A DNA stretch of 64,000 bases, taken from DASWID01 sp049682815. Its GTDB lineage: Bacteria; Desulfobacterota_D; UBA1144; Nemesobacterales; CSP1-2. The translations under genes and the position numbers were made by a program. Positions 42,504 to 51,331 of this stretch are shown piece after piece; within the stretch, counting starts at the first letter, position 1, and the number at the start of each line of letters is the position of its first letter. The notes under the pieces were generated by a model. It was not told the origin of the DNA, searched no databases, and was given only the letters and a program-made list of their open reading frames with translations. Location of the stretch: positions 1 through 64,000 of the forward strand of contig JBAUII010000006.1 of the NCBI GenBank assembly GCA_049682815.1, in the 5' to 3' direction.

Positions 42504-44255
42504 TTGCTACCGATAGTGAAATGTTTGCGTGCTTACATCAATGGAACTATCTCTTATGGTCTCCGATGCGGGAAGGTTTTAGACAGTGGCTATGTAATGA
42601 CGGCAACTCTGATATTCGTGCTGGCACTAGCATATCGTGTTAACGCGCAAGCACAGAATACTTGCCCACCTGGCTTCAACGACACACCGGCCTTGTCTAC
42701 TCACTTGGACCAGGCAGACATCGCCAGTGGCAATCTCACCTTCAAGGAGATTTTCAGATTTGGCCAGCAACTCTTCATAACCAACTTCAACAAATGCGAC
42801 GGAGCCGGACGTCCGGGCCGCGCTGGCGAGGCTGGGGCACACGGGGTCGGGAATGAGCGCCCGATCGATCCGTTAAGCCGTCCCCGTTTCACCATGTTGT
42901 CTGGTCCTGATTCCGACTCGTGCGCTTCCTGTCACAACGAGCCGCAAGTTGGTGGTGCGGGCCCCTTCAATGCGAATCTTCGCGAACAGGCTCCCGATTG
43001 TGATCCCGTAGCCGGGATATTCTTCATTGAAAGCTTATTCGGTACTGGGTCAGATCAGAGGCCATGCAGGCCACCAGTAGGCACTCCTACTGACACCGGG
43101 GGGGGCTTCTCCAACCTCTTCAACGACCGCGGCTCCCTGGGGCTTTTCGGTTCGGGAGCTATAGAATTGCTTAGCATCGAGATGACGGATGACTTGCAAA
43201 ACCGCCAGGCGCAGGCGATAGAGGAGGCCCAGTCGGTGGGCCATGATGTGACCGTGGAGCTTGAGACCAAGGGAGTCCAGTTCGGTATGCTGACCGCTTT
43301 TCCAGACGGTACGGTTGACACCAGTGGGGTGGAGGGGGTCAGTCCCGACCTGGTGATCAGGCCCTTCGGGCGTAAAGGACAAAACAAATCGCTTCGGCAT
43401 TTCTCGATTCAAGCGTTCAACCGCCATCTTGGAATGCAACCAGTAGAGGCGCTTGAACAATTGGACCCACCTTTTTCGGATGACGATCCGGATCAGGACG
43501 GTGTCACCGATGAGCTGACGGTTGGCGATATCACAGCCGCGATGGTCTTTATGGCGGCGCTTCCGATACCTGAGAGGGCTAACTTGCCGCAGCCCCAGAA
43601 AGGGGAGGCGGCACGCGGCGAGCAACTTTTTGCGCAGGTTGGTTGCGCAGGGTGTCACATCCCGGCACTCCCGCTCAACAACACCGAATTTTGCGAGCCC
43701 AATCCAAGAAACAACGACGGTGACTTCAGGGATACGAGCCAGCAATACTGCTTTGACCTGCAGAAGACCAGCGGCTTGCGCGGTAACTTGGTGTTTGCTT
43801 ATACTGATCTCAAACGCCACTCGATTTGTGATCCCACAAGAGACTATGACCCGGAAACGAACCATTTCTGTGATGATGTGCCAATTTCAACAACACCGGC
43901 TACGGATGCGACGGGGCCAGGAGACAGCGGCGATAACGACCGCCCACCCTATCATCAATTCCTCACGGCCAAGTTATGGGATGTCGGCAATTCCGCCCCC
44001 TGGGGTCATCGCAATGATCTCGACACGATTTACGAATCGATCGTTGCCCACGGGGGCGAGGCAGCCGACGAAGTAGCCGCCTTTGAGACGCTTTCCGATG
44101 CCGACCAGCTTGCGGTGGTGATTTTCCTCAAGACGCTGGTGATGCCGATCATGTCGAATAACCCACTGCCACAGGAACTAGGATCGCCCAAGGCTCGTAA
44201 TCCCGGGGGCGGTGCCCCGCTAAATACGGTGGGAAGTGAACCGCCGGAGGGCTGA
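42504..44255 (+). CDS. Di-heme cytochrome c peroxidase-like/DHOR protein
   Basis: A protein of about 583 residues with two CxxCH heme sites: CASCHNEPQVGG near residue 135 and GCAGCHIPALPLNN near 385. The first lies in the N-terminal half and the second in a C-terminal cytochrome domain starting GEAARGEQLFAQ. The layout matches the di-heme oxidoreductase family related to MauG and bacterial cytochrome c peroxidase. The chosen start is TTG 42504, because AGGAG lies 6 bases upstream. It gives a long n-region before the export helix (TATLIFVLALAYRVNAQAQ). An ATG at 42597 is the alternative. Periplasmic. It may process or oxidise a partner, possibly the adjacent secreted protein. Confidence 0.82.
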   Translation: MLPIVKCLRAYINGTISYGLRCGKVLDSGYVMTATLIFVLALAYRVNAQAQNTCPPGFNDTPALSTHLDQADIASGNLTFKEIFRFGQQLFITNFNKCDGAGRPGRAGEAGAHGVGNERPIDPLSRPRFTMLSGPDSDSCASCHNEPQVGGAGPFNANLREQAPDCDPVAGIFFIESLFGTGSDQRPCRPPVGTPTDTGGGFSNLFNDRGSLGLFGSGAIELLSIEMTDDLQNRQAQAIEEAQSVGHDVTVELETKGVQFGMLTAFPDGTVDTSGVEGVSPDLVIRPFGRKGQNKSLRHFSIQAFNRHLGMQPVEALEQLDPPFSDDDPDQDGVTDELTVGDITAAMVFMAALPIPERANLPQPQKGEAARGEQLFAQVGCAGCHIPALPLNNTEFCEPNPRNNDGDFRDTSQQYCFDLQKTSGLRGNLVFAYTDLKRHSICDPTRDYDPETNHFCDDVPISTTPATDATGPGDSGDNDRPPYHQFLTAKLWDVGNSAPWGHRNDLDTIYESIVAHGGEAADEVAAFETLSDADQLAVVIFLKTLVMPIMSNNPLPQELGSPKARNPGGGAPLNTVGSEPPEG

Positions 44256-44266
44256 AGAGAGTGACC

Positions 44267-44420
44267 GGGGTCACGCTTTGTTTATTTGCTTATTTGTTTG
44301 TCAAGCTCTTTTGTCATGCCGTCCATTTCTTTTCGTAAATCCTGGTGCCTTTTCGATCTCTTTCGTAATCCGACTAACTCCGATGCTCAGGTTGAAAGAT
44401 CTCTCCTTACTATTGTCCCA
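44267..44420 (-). pseudogene. RAYT-A end fragment
   Basis: The arm GGGTCACGCTTTGTTTATTT (44267-44297) is followed by decayed coding for the transposase tail (KELDKQ, CCGACTAACTCCGATGCTCA stretch), which stops near 44410. It lies in the gap between the di-heme protein and the isomerase gene. Confidence 0.75.
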
Positions 44421-44496
44421 TAGAGAAGCTCACGCTGCTAGCTGCAGCGTTCTCAATTTTTTGCGACCTAAGGGTTGCCGCAACGTTTATGTGTTT

Positions 44497-44940
44497 TTAG
44501 CGGCGGTATTTTTTTTCAATGTCTTTAACTTTTTCTATGTTCGCTTTTTCTTCTTCTTCGGGCGAGGAATTAAACCAGGCTTCCAAGATTTCTTTAGCCA
44601 CTATTGGGGAGGTCATTCTGAGACTCATTGCAAGCACATTAGCGTCATTCCATTTTCTAGCGCCCTCAGCGGTTTTGGCATCGGCGCAGAGGGCTGCCCT
44701 GATACCGGGCACCTTATTTGCCGCCATGCTGACCCCGGTGCCTGTCCAGCAAAAGAGTATTCCCTGATCACAGTCACTGTTAGCAACCCTTTCAGCTACC
44801 TTCTCGGCCACTTCGGCCCATTGAATAGGCTCATCGGCAAGTGGACCATACAGTTCAAGTTCGATGCCTTTCTTCTTCAACTCCTTTATGACGAACTCGG
44901 TTAAATGAGTCTTTTCGTCGCTTCCCACCGCAATTTTCAT
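44497..44940 (-). CDS. rpiB: RpiB/LacAB-type sugar-phosphate isomerase
   Basis: A 147-residue isomerase; ribose 5-phosphate isomerase B interconverts ribose and ribulose 5-phosphates. MKIAVGSDEKTHLTEFVIKE opens the Rossmann-type fold. GILFCWTGTGVSMAANKVPG near 59-78 is the active-site loop with the catalytic Cys, and ARKWNDANVLAMSLRM near 93 is conserved. Trp replaces the usual Gly after the Cys, so another sugar phosphate is possible. The C-terminal 20 residues are a charged tail. It is monocistronic. Confidence 0.85.
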   Translation of the reverse strand: MKIAVGSDEKTHLTEFVIKELKKKGIELELYGPLADEPIQWAEVAEKVAERVANSDCDQGILFCWTGTGVSMAANKVPGIRAALCADAKTAEGARKWNDANVLAMSLRMTSPIVAKEILEAWFNSSPEEEEKANIEKVKDIEKKYRR

Positions 44941-45082
44941 ATTTTTAGCTCCTTAAGATGACTTCTCTTTAATTTGTATGTATAATTGTAAACAAGTTGC
45001 TTTTTTGGATCAAGAAGTGATCAATTAGAATATTATAAGCGGCTATAACTGTTAACATTTATAACAAAAGAAAATAAACTAC

Positions 45083-45112
45083 TTGACCTTTATGGTATTT
45101 TTAGAATATAAT
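45083..45112 (+). promoter_or_regulatory. Sigma70-type promoter upstream of the GAF gene
   Basis: TTGACC (45083-45088) and a perfect TATAAT (45107-45112) are separated by 18 bases, about 50 bases before the GAF-domain gene. Confidence 0.6.
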
Positions 45113-45166
45113 AGACTTCTTTAATAGTTACTTATAACGTGTTGGGGGGATAAGGATATTAATTTC

Positions 45167-45619
45167 TTGCCGATCGATTACTCAGAGCTAGAAGTGCAGT
45201 TAGTTAAGGATTTAAATACACAAGAGGGCTCCCTTTTTGTTCTTGTTAATGATGAGAATAATAATATATTGGAGTTTGTGTACCCGCTAAAACTCAGGGG
45301 TAACCTGGTACCGTTGAATACGAAGAGTCTAGTCGGAAAAGCCGTTGTGTCTGGTAAATCATTTATTGTAAATGACCTGAAGAAAGAGAAAAATGTGATG
45401 GTTCTTGACTGGCTTATGCGTATGGGAATGGAGCCCGTTCAAAAGGTAATCACGTATCCTATAATGCTTGGGGAACGGATAATAGCAGCCTTGATGGTGG
45501 TAAGGAGGGGTGACGCCTTAACTCAGGCTCCGGACTTCGGTCAAGAGGATTTAGAAAGGTTGAAGGGTCTCTTAGATAACAAGTTTTCGCTTCGTTTGGC
45601 AGCCGAGATGGCGGAGTGA
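45167..45619 (+). CDS. GAF-domain protein
   Basis: A 150-residue protein that is essentially one GAF domain: SLFVLVNDENNNILEFVYPL near 22, SLVGKAVVSGKSFIVNDLKK near 54 and KVITYPIMLGERIIAALMVV near 90. GAF folds bind small ligands or sense redox/nitric oxide. No Cys or His cluster is present, so a heme or Fe-S role is unlikely. The start is TTG 45167, with AAGGAT about 11 bases upstream; a good promoter precedes it. It stands alone and its target is unknown. Confidence 0.78.
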   Translation: MPIDYSELEVQLVKDLNTQEGSLFVLVNDENNNILEFVYPLKLRGNLVPLNTKSLVGKAVVSGKSFIVNDLKKEKNVMVLDWLMRMGMEPVQKVITYPIMLGERIIAALMVVRRGDALTQAPDFGQEDLERLKGLLDNKFSLRLAAEMAE

Positions 45620-46237
45620 TAGAAAACGGGGTCAGGACCTTTTTTGACTAAACTGACTGGCTAATCCCCAATAACTTCCTACACTGATCGGGGCAAGGGA
45701 TATAAGTTGACTTAACCCGAAAATGGTTTCCCACCCACCTGCCTAATTTACTCACACCACCCTTCGATTAAACTCAGGATGTTCGGATAGAGCGGTTCCT
45801 CCTGCGGGTGAATTCATATCCGTAGAATCAGAACTTTCAATGACTGGACCCCATCCAGACCTTCCCCTTGAAAGGGGAAGGGAATGGTTTTTGATTGGAC
45901 TGATGAGGGCATCAGTCCCTACGATTGTTTGAAAGGACAAGGTGAACACACTTTGAACATTCGATTGAACTCAGGGCACAAGGTGCTTGGATTTGCAACT
46001 CAAATTTAATATTAATAACAATCCGCAGATGGATAGCCGGGGTTTTCCAACCCCGGATATAGAGAAAATTATTCCATTCGAATGCGGGACAAGAATGTCC
46101 CGCGTATCGCGTTGGAAATGCGTAGCAGGCTTTGGAGCTTAAAGATAGGGTAGATCAAGATTGACAGCGTCGCGATTTATCAATATTATTGATTTTATTA
46201 ACAGGAAGAAATATCTCTCGCAAGAAGATGATATCCT
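45620..46237. other. Gene-free gap with mixed repeats
   Basis: No gene is seen in this 618-base stretch. It contains a partial RAYT-A-like arm (GGGGTCAGGACC at 45630), a palindrome CCTTCCCCTTGAAAGGGGAA (45860), and an inverted partial copy of repeat family P (46032-46113: CCGGGGTTTTCCAACCCCGG, then GCGGGACAAGAATGTCCCGC). Confidence 0.6.
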
Positions 46238-47575
46238 ATGAGTAGGAATTTACTCCCGCCCGGTCCCAGAGGATTGCCGATGGTGGGCTCGCTTTTCGAT
46301 TATTTCCGTGATATGCTCGGGTTTTTGCTGAGGATCGCTCAGGCTTATGGAGATATCGCATATTTCAGGCTTGGGTCAAGGCAGGTATATCTACTTAGTC
46401 ATCCGGACTTTATTAAAGACGTCCTGGTAACAAACCACAGGAATTTTCAGAAGAGCAGGGCGCTCCAGAGGTCGAAGATCGTTCTGGGTGAGGGTCTTCT
46501 CACAAGCGAGGGTGAGACCCATCTTAGGGAGCGGCGAATCATACAGCCTGTGTTTCACCAAAAGAGGATTAAAGCCTATGCCGATGTGATGACTGATTTC
46601 GCATCAGGGATCGGAGAGAATTGGGAAAACGGTGAAGTGGTTGACATACACAGGGAGATGATGCGCCTCACACTTGGAATCGTTGCAAAGACCCTTTTTG
46701 GAGCTGAAATTAAATCCGGGGCGGACGACATTGGTAAATCTCTAACAACGATCGTCAATCAATTCCCGCGTATGCTTTTCCCGCTTTCGGAATATCTGGA
46801 TAAAATTCCCCTGCTGAGTACACGCAAGTTTTTTAACGCCCTTGAGACACTCGATAGAACTGTCTACGACTTAATCGAAGAGGGAAGAAAAAGTAAAGAA
46901 GATAGGGACGACCTTCTCTCAATGTTACTTTCGGCCCAGGACGAAGAGGGCGGCGACGGTCTCACTGATCTGCAGGTTCGTGATGAGGTAATGACACTAT
47001 TCCTGGCGGGACAGGAAAGCACTGCGAATTCTCTTGTATGGGCATGGTTCTTAATATCACAACATCCTTATATAGAAGAAAAGCTTCACGATGAGCTCGA
47101 TTCTGTTTTGGGTGAGCGTTTGCCAGAGGTAGATGATCTAAAAAAACTTGTTTTTACAAGAATGGTCTTTTCAGAATCCTTGCGCCTTTATCCCCCTGCC
47201 TGGACAGTCGTTCGCCGCGCGATTGAAGATTATCGGGTAGATGGATACGTTGTTCCGAGCGGCGCAGACATTTATATGAGCCAATATGTAGTTCATCACG
47301 ATCCCAGGTTCTTTCCCGATCCTTTCAAGTTTGATCCAGAGCGCTGGAATCAGGACCAAACTTCTTCTCTTCCACAATTTGCGTACTTCCCATTTGGTGG
47401 AGGTCCCAGAGTATGCATAGGAGAATCATTTGCATGGATGGAGGGAATTATGCTGATAGCTGCAATCGCTTCAAAATGGAAAATGCACCTTGTGCCAGGC
47501 CAGAAGATTTTACCCAAACCCCTCATTACAATTCGCCCAAAGCGAGGAATGAAGATGATAATGGAAAGACGTTAG
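46238..47575 (+). CDS. Cytochrome P450
   Basis: A 445-residue P450 monooxygenase. It begins with a proline-rich hinge (LLPPGPRGLPMVGSLFDYF) without a membrane anchor, as in bacterial CYPs. The I-helix oxygen motif is LFLAGQESTANSL near 253, the K-helix ExxR is FSESLRLYPPAW near 306, and the heme-thiolate loop is FAYFPFGGGPRVCIGESFAW near 380-399. It oxidises an unknown hydrophobic substrate and needs ferredoxin or another reductase partner, not encoded nearby. It stands alone between repeat sequence and uvrA (convergent). Confidence 0.95.
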   Translation: MSRNLLPPGPRGLPMVGSLFDYFRDMLGFLLRIAQAYGDIAYFRLGSRQVYLLSHPDFIKDVLVTNHRNFQKSRALQRSKIVLGEGLLTSEGETHLRERRIIQPVFHQKRIKAYADVMTDFASGIGENWENGEVVDIHREMMRLTLGIVAKTLFGAEIKSGADDIGKSLTTIVNQFPRMLFPLSEYLDKIPLLSTRKFFNALETLDRTVYDLIEEGRKSKEDRDDLLSMLLSAQDEEGGDGLTDLQVRDEVMTLFLAGQESTANSLVWAWFLISQHPYIEEKLHDELDSVLGERLPEVDDLKKLVFTRMVFSESLRLYPPAWTVVRRAIEDYRVDGYVVPSGADIYMSQYVVHHDPRFFPDPFKFDPERWNQDQTSSLPQFAYFPFGGGPRVCIGESFAWMEGIMLIAAIASKWKMHLVPGQKILPKPLITIRPKRGMKMIMERR

Positions 47576-47609
47576 GATCGAAGGTTGCTTCCAGATTTCC
47601 AGATGTATT

Positions 47610-50342
47610 TTATTGCAACACCTTCTGTAGGTACCTGCCTGTGTATGATTCTTTTACTCTAGAAATCTCTTCAGGCGTGCCCTCTGCGACTATATAGCCT
47701 CCTTCTTCGCCGCCTTCGGGCCCGAGGTCTATCACATGGTCAGCGGATTTAATAACATCAAGGTTGTGCTCAATAACTATTACTGTGTTGCCTGTGTCTA
47801 CTAGTTTATTTAAAACCTTCAGGAGCTTTTTTATATCATCGGTGTGTAATCCAACCGTTGGCTCATCCAGTATATAAATGATGCCTTTTCCGCTCTTTCT
47901 GCCGAGTTCCCTCGCTATCTTTATCCTCTGCGCTTCTCCTCCGGAAAGTGTGGGTGCAGGCTGTCCAAGCTTTAGGTACCCGAGTCCAACATCTTGCAGG
48001 ATCTTAAGTTTTCTGAGAAGTGCCGGTTCGCCGGTGAAAAAATTTATTGAGTGGTCGATTGTCATATCGAGGACCTGATCAATGTTCATGGATTTATACA
48101 TTACCTCTAGCACTTCCTTCCTGAATCTCTTTCCATTACATTCCTCACAGGTTACATAGACATCGGCCAAAAAGTGCATCTCAACCTTTTGTCTTCCCTC
48201 TCCCTCACATTTTTCGCATCGGCCTCCAGAAACATTAAATGAAAAGTGCGAGGGGGAGAATCTTTTTCTTCTCGCATCCCATGTGTTTGCCATGATGTTT
48301 CTTATTTCATCGTACGCCTTAATGTAGGTGGCAGGATTTGATCTGGAGCTTTTGCCAATTGGTGATTGATCAAGCATTACAACATTTGAAATATATGAGA
48401 TGCCTTTAATCTCTTTAAATCTGCCAGTCTTTTCAATTTCCCCGTTGAACTTTCTGGCAAGTGCGGAGTAGAGAACATCGTTTATAAGCGAGCTCTTTCC
48501 AGAGCCTGAAACGCCCGTTACGCAAATCATAGTCCCAAGCGGGAAGGAAACTGTTAGATCCTTGAGGTTATTCTCGGATGCGCCAATCACCGTTATTTGC
48601 TTGGCGCCGGTTTTTCTCCTTTTTCCAGGTACGGGAATGGATAATTCATTTTTCATGTATAAGTTTGTGATGGAATTATTGGATTTATTGAGAAACTCTT
48701 CCAGAGAACCGGTACCTACGATTCTACCTCCACCTTTTCCTGATAAGGGGCCAAGCTCAATGATATAATCAGCAGACCTTATCATCTCAAAATCATGTTC
48801 TACCACCACAACCGTATTGTCTCGATCCCTTAACTCCTTGATTATTGAAATCAGTCGGTTGATATCTCTTGGGTGAAGACCTATGGATGGTTCGTCCATT
48901 ATATATAGTGTTTCCGTAAGACTTGACCCTAGCTGGCAAGCAAGACTGACCCTTTGCGCTTCACCGCCGGAGAGCGTTTTGGTCATTCTGGATAACGTTA
49001 TATACTCCAGCCCAACTTTGATTAGAAAATCAATTCTCGATCTTATTTGTTTTAGTATTTCATCTGAGATATGCTGTTCATATTCCGTAAGTTTAATGCT
49101 GTCAAAGAAAGATTTCAGGTTTTTTATGGGCAGATCTGTAAGGTATGAAATGGTTTTGCCGGTTATTCTTACCGACAACGCTTCCTCCTTCAGCCTACTA
49201 CCATTGCAGCTATTGCAGTTAAAGGCAGATCTATATCTGCTCAGAAATACCCTCACATGGAGCTTGTAGTTTTTCTCTTCCAGTCTTCGAAAATATCCAA
49301 ATATGCCAGGGAAGTTGCCGTTTCCGTTGAATAGTAGTTCTTTCCCCGCGTTGGAAATTTTTTTGTAGGGTGTGTTTATATCAATTCCATTTTCCATGCT
49401 AAATTGCAATAACTTTCTCATACGATTCTTAAATGAAGGTTTTGTAAATGGCTCAATGGCCCCTTCTGCAAGGCTCCTTTCAGGATCTGGAACAACCAGA
49501 TCTGGATCAACCTGCAGTATGTTTCCAAATCCCCTACACTCAGAGCAGGCTCCTTGAGGACTGTTGAATGAGAAGAGCAGGGGGGTTGGATCGTTAAAAC
49601 GAATTTTACAGTAAGGGCATTCGAGTCCTTTTGAGTATTTCAGGACATCACCGTTGAGTATATTGATGTTGAGATTTTTATTTTCACGAAATGCTAGCTC
49701 AAGGGAGTCTATAATCCTGGATCTGTATTGTTCTCTTATCTCTACTCTATCTACAACTATTTCCGATTGTTCGGGTATTTTTTTTAGTTCCTCAACGTCA
49801 AATATTTTCCCGTCCTTAAGTATCCTGATAAAGCCCTTCATGAGTAGATCGCCAGGAGTGAAATCAATCTTTCCTTTCAGCGGAAGTGTTATCGTGGCTT
49901 TCTTGCCTTCGTATTTTTCAAGAAGTTCACCTAAGATTGCTTGTGGAGAATGATCCTTTACCTCTCTCCCACAATCAGGGCAGTAGATCTTTCCAATCTT
50001 TGCGAAGAGGAGTCTGAGGTAGTCGTAGATTTCAGTCGTTGTACCCACAGTGGAGCGCGAGCTTTTGATCTGGTTTCTACTCTCAATCGCAATTGACGGG
50101 GGAAGTCCGCTGATGTCGTCCATATCCGGCCTGTCAACTCGCTCCAGAAATTGCCTGGCGTAAGTGGATAGACATTCGACGTATCTTCTGAGGCCCTCGG
50201 CATAGATCGTATCAAGTGCCAGAGATGACTTTCCCGAGCCGCTTAGACCTGTAATCACGGTGTAGTTATGCCAGGGAATTGACACATTGATATTTTTTAG
50301 ATTATTTTCCCTTGCTCCGATAACGGTGATCTCGCCTTTCAT
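47610..50342 (-). CDS. uvrA: Excinuclease ABC subunit A
   Basis: UvrA is the damage-recognition ATPase of nucleotide excision repair. The 910-residue product has two ABC modules with Walker A GLSGSGKSS near 32 and GVSGSGKSS near 600. ABC signatures TLSGGEAQR occur near 455 and 790. Zinc modules CPYCKIRF...GACSEC and CEKCEGEG...CEECNGKRF are intact. The start is placed at MKGEITVIGARENN; an upstream in-frame ATG adds seven residues. It is monocistronic, with a heptamer repeat just upstream. Confidence 0.96.
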   Translation of the reverse strand: MKGEITVIGARENNLKNINVSIPWHNYTVITGLSGSGKSSLALDTIYAEGLRRYVECLSTYARQFLERVDRPDMDDISGLPPSIAIESRNQIKSSRSTVGTTTEIYDYLRLLFAKIGKIYCPDCGREVKDHSPQAILGELLEKYEGKKATITLPLKGKIDFTPGDLLMKGFIRILKDGKIFDVEELKKIPEQSEIVVDRVEIREQYRSRIIDSLELAFRENKNLNINILNGDVLKYSKGLECPYCKIRFNDPTPLLFSFNSPQGACSECRGFGNILQVDPDLVVPDPERSLAEGAIEPFTKPSFKNRMRKLLQFSMENGIDINTPYKKISNAGKELLFNGNGNFPGIFGYFRRLEEKNYKLHVRVFLSRYRSAFNCNSCNGSRLKEEALSVRITGKTISYLTDLPIKNLKSFFDSIKLTEYEQHISDEILKQIRSRIDFLIKVGLEYITLSRMTKTLSGGEAQRVSLACQLGSSLTETLYIMDEPSIGLHPRDINRLISIIKELRDRDNTVVVVEHDFEMIRSADYIIELGPLSGKGGGRIVGTGSLEEFLNKSNNSITNLYMKNELSIPVPGKRRKTGAKQITVIGASENNLKDLTVSFPLGTMICVTGVSGSGKSSLINDVLYSALARKFNGEIEKTGRFKEIKGISYISNVVMLDQSPIGKSSRSNPATYIKAYDEIRNIMANTWDARRKRFSPSHFSFNVSGGRCEKCEGEGRQKVEMHFLADVYVTCEECNGKRFRKEVLEVMYKSMNIDQVLDMTIDHSINFFTGEPALLRKLKILQDVGLGYLKLGQPAPTLSGGEAQRIKIARELGRKSGKGIIYILDEPTVGLHTDDIKKLLKVLNKLVDTGNTVIVIEHNLDVIKSADHVIDLGPEGGEEGGYIVAEGTPEEISRVKESYTGRYLQKVLQ

Positions 50343-50384
50343 AATACGGTTGTTCAGCCACAAATTAACCTGAAACTAAAAAAT

Positions 50385-50426
50385 GATGCAGTATGCATGA
50401 TACATGATACATGATCCACGATGTAC
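50385..50426. repeat. 7-bp unit array, single arm
   Basis: Six GATNCAN-type units in register: GATGCAG, TATGCAT, GATACAT, GATACAT, GATCCAC, GATGTAC. No inverted partner is seen. It lies between uvrA and the HAD gene. Confidence 0.75.
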
Positions 50427-50510
50427 GTTAAGTCATGAACCCTTAAGCCTGGTGATTGAACAGTCAAAGTTGTATGCAATATTTCTCAGATATGGGGAAT
50501 TGCTGAGCAT

Positions 50511-51227
50511 TTAAGCCTGTAGTTGCGCTATGATTTCTGATAGGCTTTTGACCTCTAATATCTGAGTTCCGTCCAGCCTCTGGATCCGTCTTTTGTTTAA
50601 CCATATTACATCTAATCCGGCGTTTCGTCCCCCAAGCACGTCTGAGCCATATAAATCACCGATATGTAGTGCCTCTGACGACGAGATATTCAGCTTTTCG
50701 AGCGCGAATTGGAAAATACGTGAATCGGGTTTAACAAAACCCAGATTTGTGGAGTCTGCTATTATATCGAAATAGTTCTTTATCCCCACTTCTTCGCATT
50801 TCTCTTGAGTTGTCCCGTCATTATTGGAGATTACACCAAGGACCAATCCCCTATCTTTTAGTAGCTCAATGAGTTCAATAGCTCCCGGGAGCGCAGATCT
50901 TGTATAGTCTATTCCCCTCAGGGCCGCCCTTATTCTCTCTCGAATGATTCTACTCTCTCCTTCGAGCGACAGGTGTTTGCATAGTTTAGGGAAAAACCAT
51001 TCTCTGTACTCCAGAGGAGAGATTGTTCCTCTTTCCAGATATTTTTTATGTACTTCGTAATCAGTCTTCAGATAAGCACTCTCAAACTCATCATCCGAAA
51101 CATGGTATCCACAATCTCTAAACGCTAAGGCGAGCCTGATCAAGTAGGGAGGATTTGTTGAGGCTAGAGTGTCCCCAAAGTCAAAGAAAATCGCCTTCTT
51201 GAGATTTGATTGAATCGTTTCGAACAT
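50511..51227 (-). CDS. HAD-superfamily hydrolase
   Basis: A 238-residue HAD phosphatase of the subfamily IA type. Motif I is FFDFGDTLAS near 14-20, with D-x-G-D instead of the usual D-x-D, so the second acidic residue is displaced. A helical cap covers residues 25-95. Motif II is GVISNN near 135, motif III FVKPDSRIF near 168, and motif IV HIGDLYGSDVLGGRNAG near 190. The substrate is unknown; relatives act on phosphoglycolate or nucleotides. It is divergent from glyA. Confidence 0.87.
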   Translation of the reverse strand: MFETIQSNLKKAIFFDFGDTLASTNPPYLIRLALAFRDCGYHVSDDEFESAYLKTDYEVHKKYLERGTISPLEYREWFFPKLCKHLSLEGESRIIRERIRAALRGIDYTRSALPGAIELIELLKDRGLVLGVISNNDGTTQEKCEEVGIKNYFDIIADSTNLGFVKPDSRIFQFALEKLNISSSEALHIGDLYGSDVLGGRNAGLDVIWLNKRRIQRLDGTQILEVKSLSEIIAQLQA

Positions 51228-51331
51228 TTAAGTTTGTTATATTATTGATACATGTTTTTATTATTTTTACCAGCTTGAATAAGATTGTAAATTGATATAC
51301 CATGTACTGGGACTTTTGGAGAGAGATTTAA

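Noticed and set aside
43050..43865. 271-codon minus-strand frame inside the di-heme gene
   Set aside because: The opposite strand encodes two CxxCH sites and a coherent family; this is a shadow.
44236..44904. 222-codon plus-strand frame rich in Phe/Leu
   Set aside because: It is antisense to the RAYT fragment and the RpiB-like gene, and has no coherent domain.
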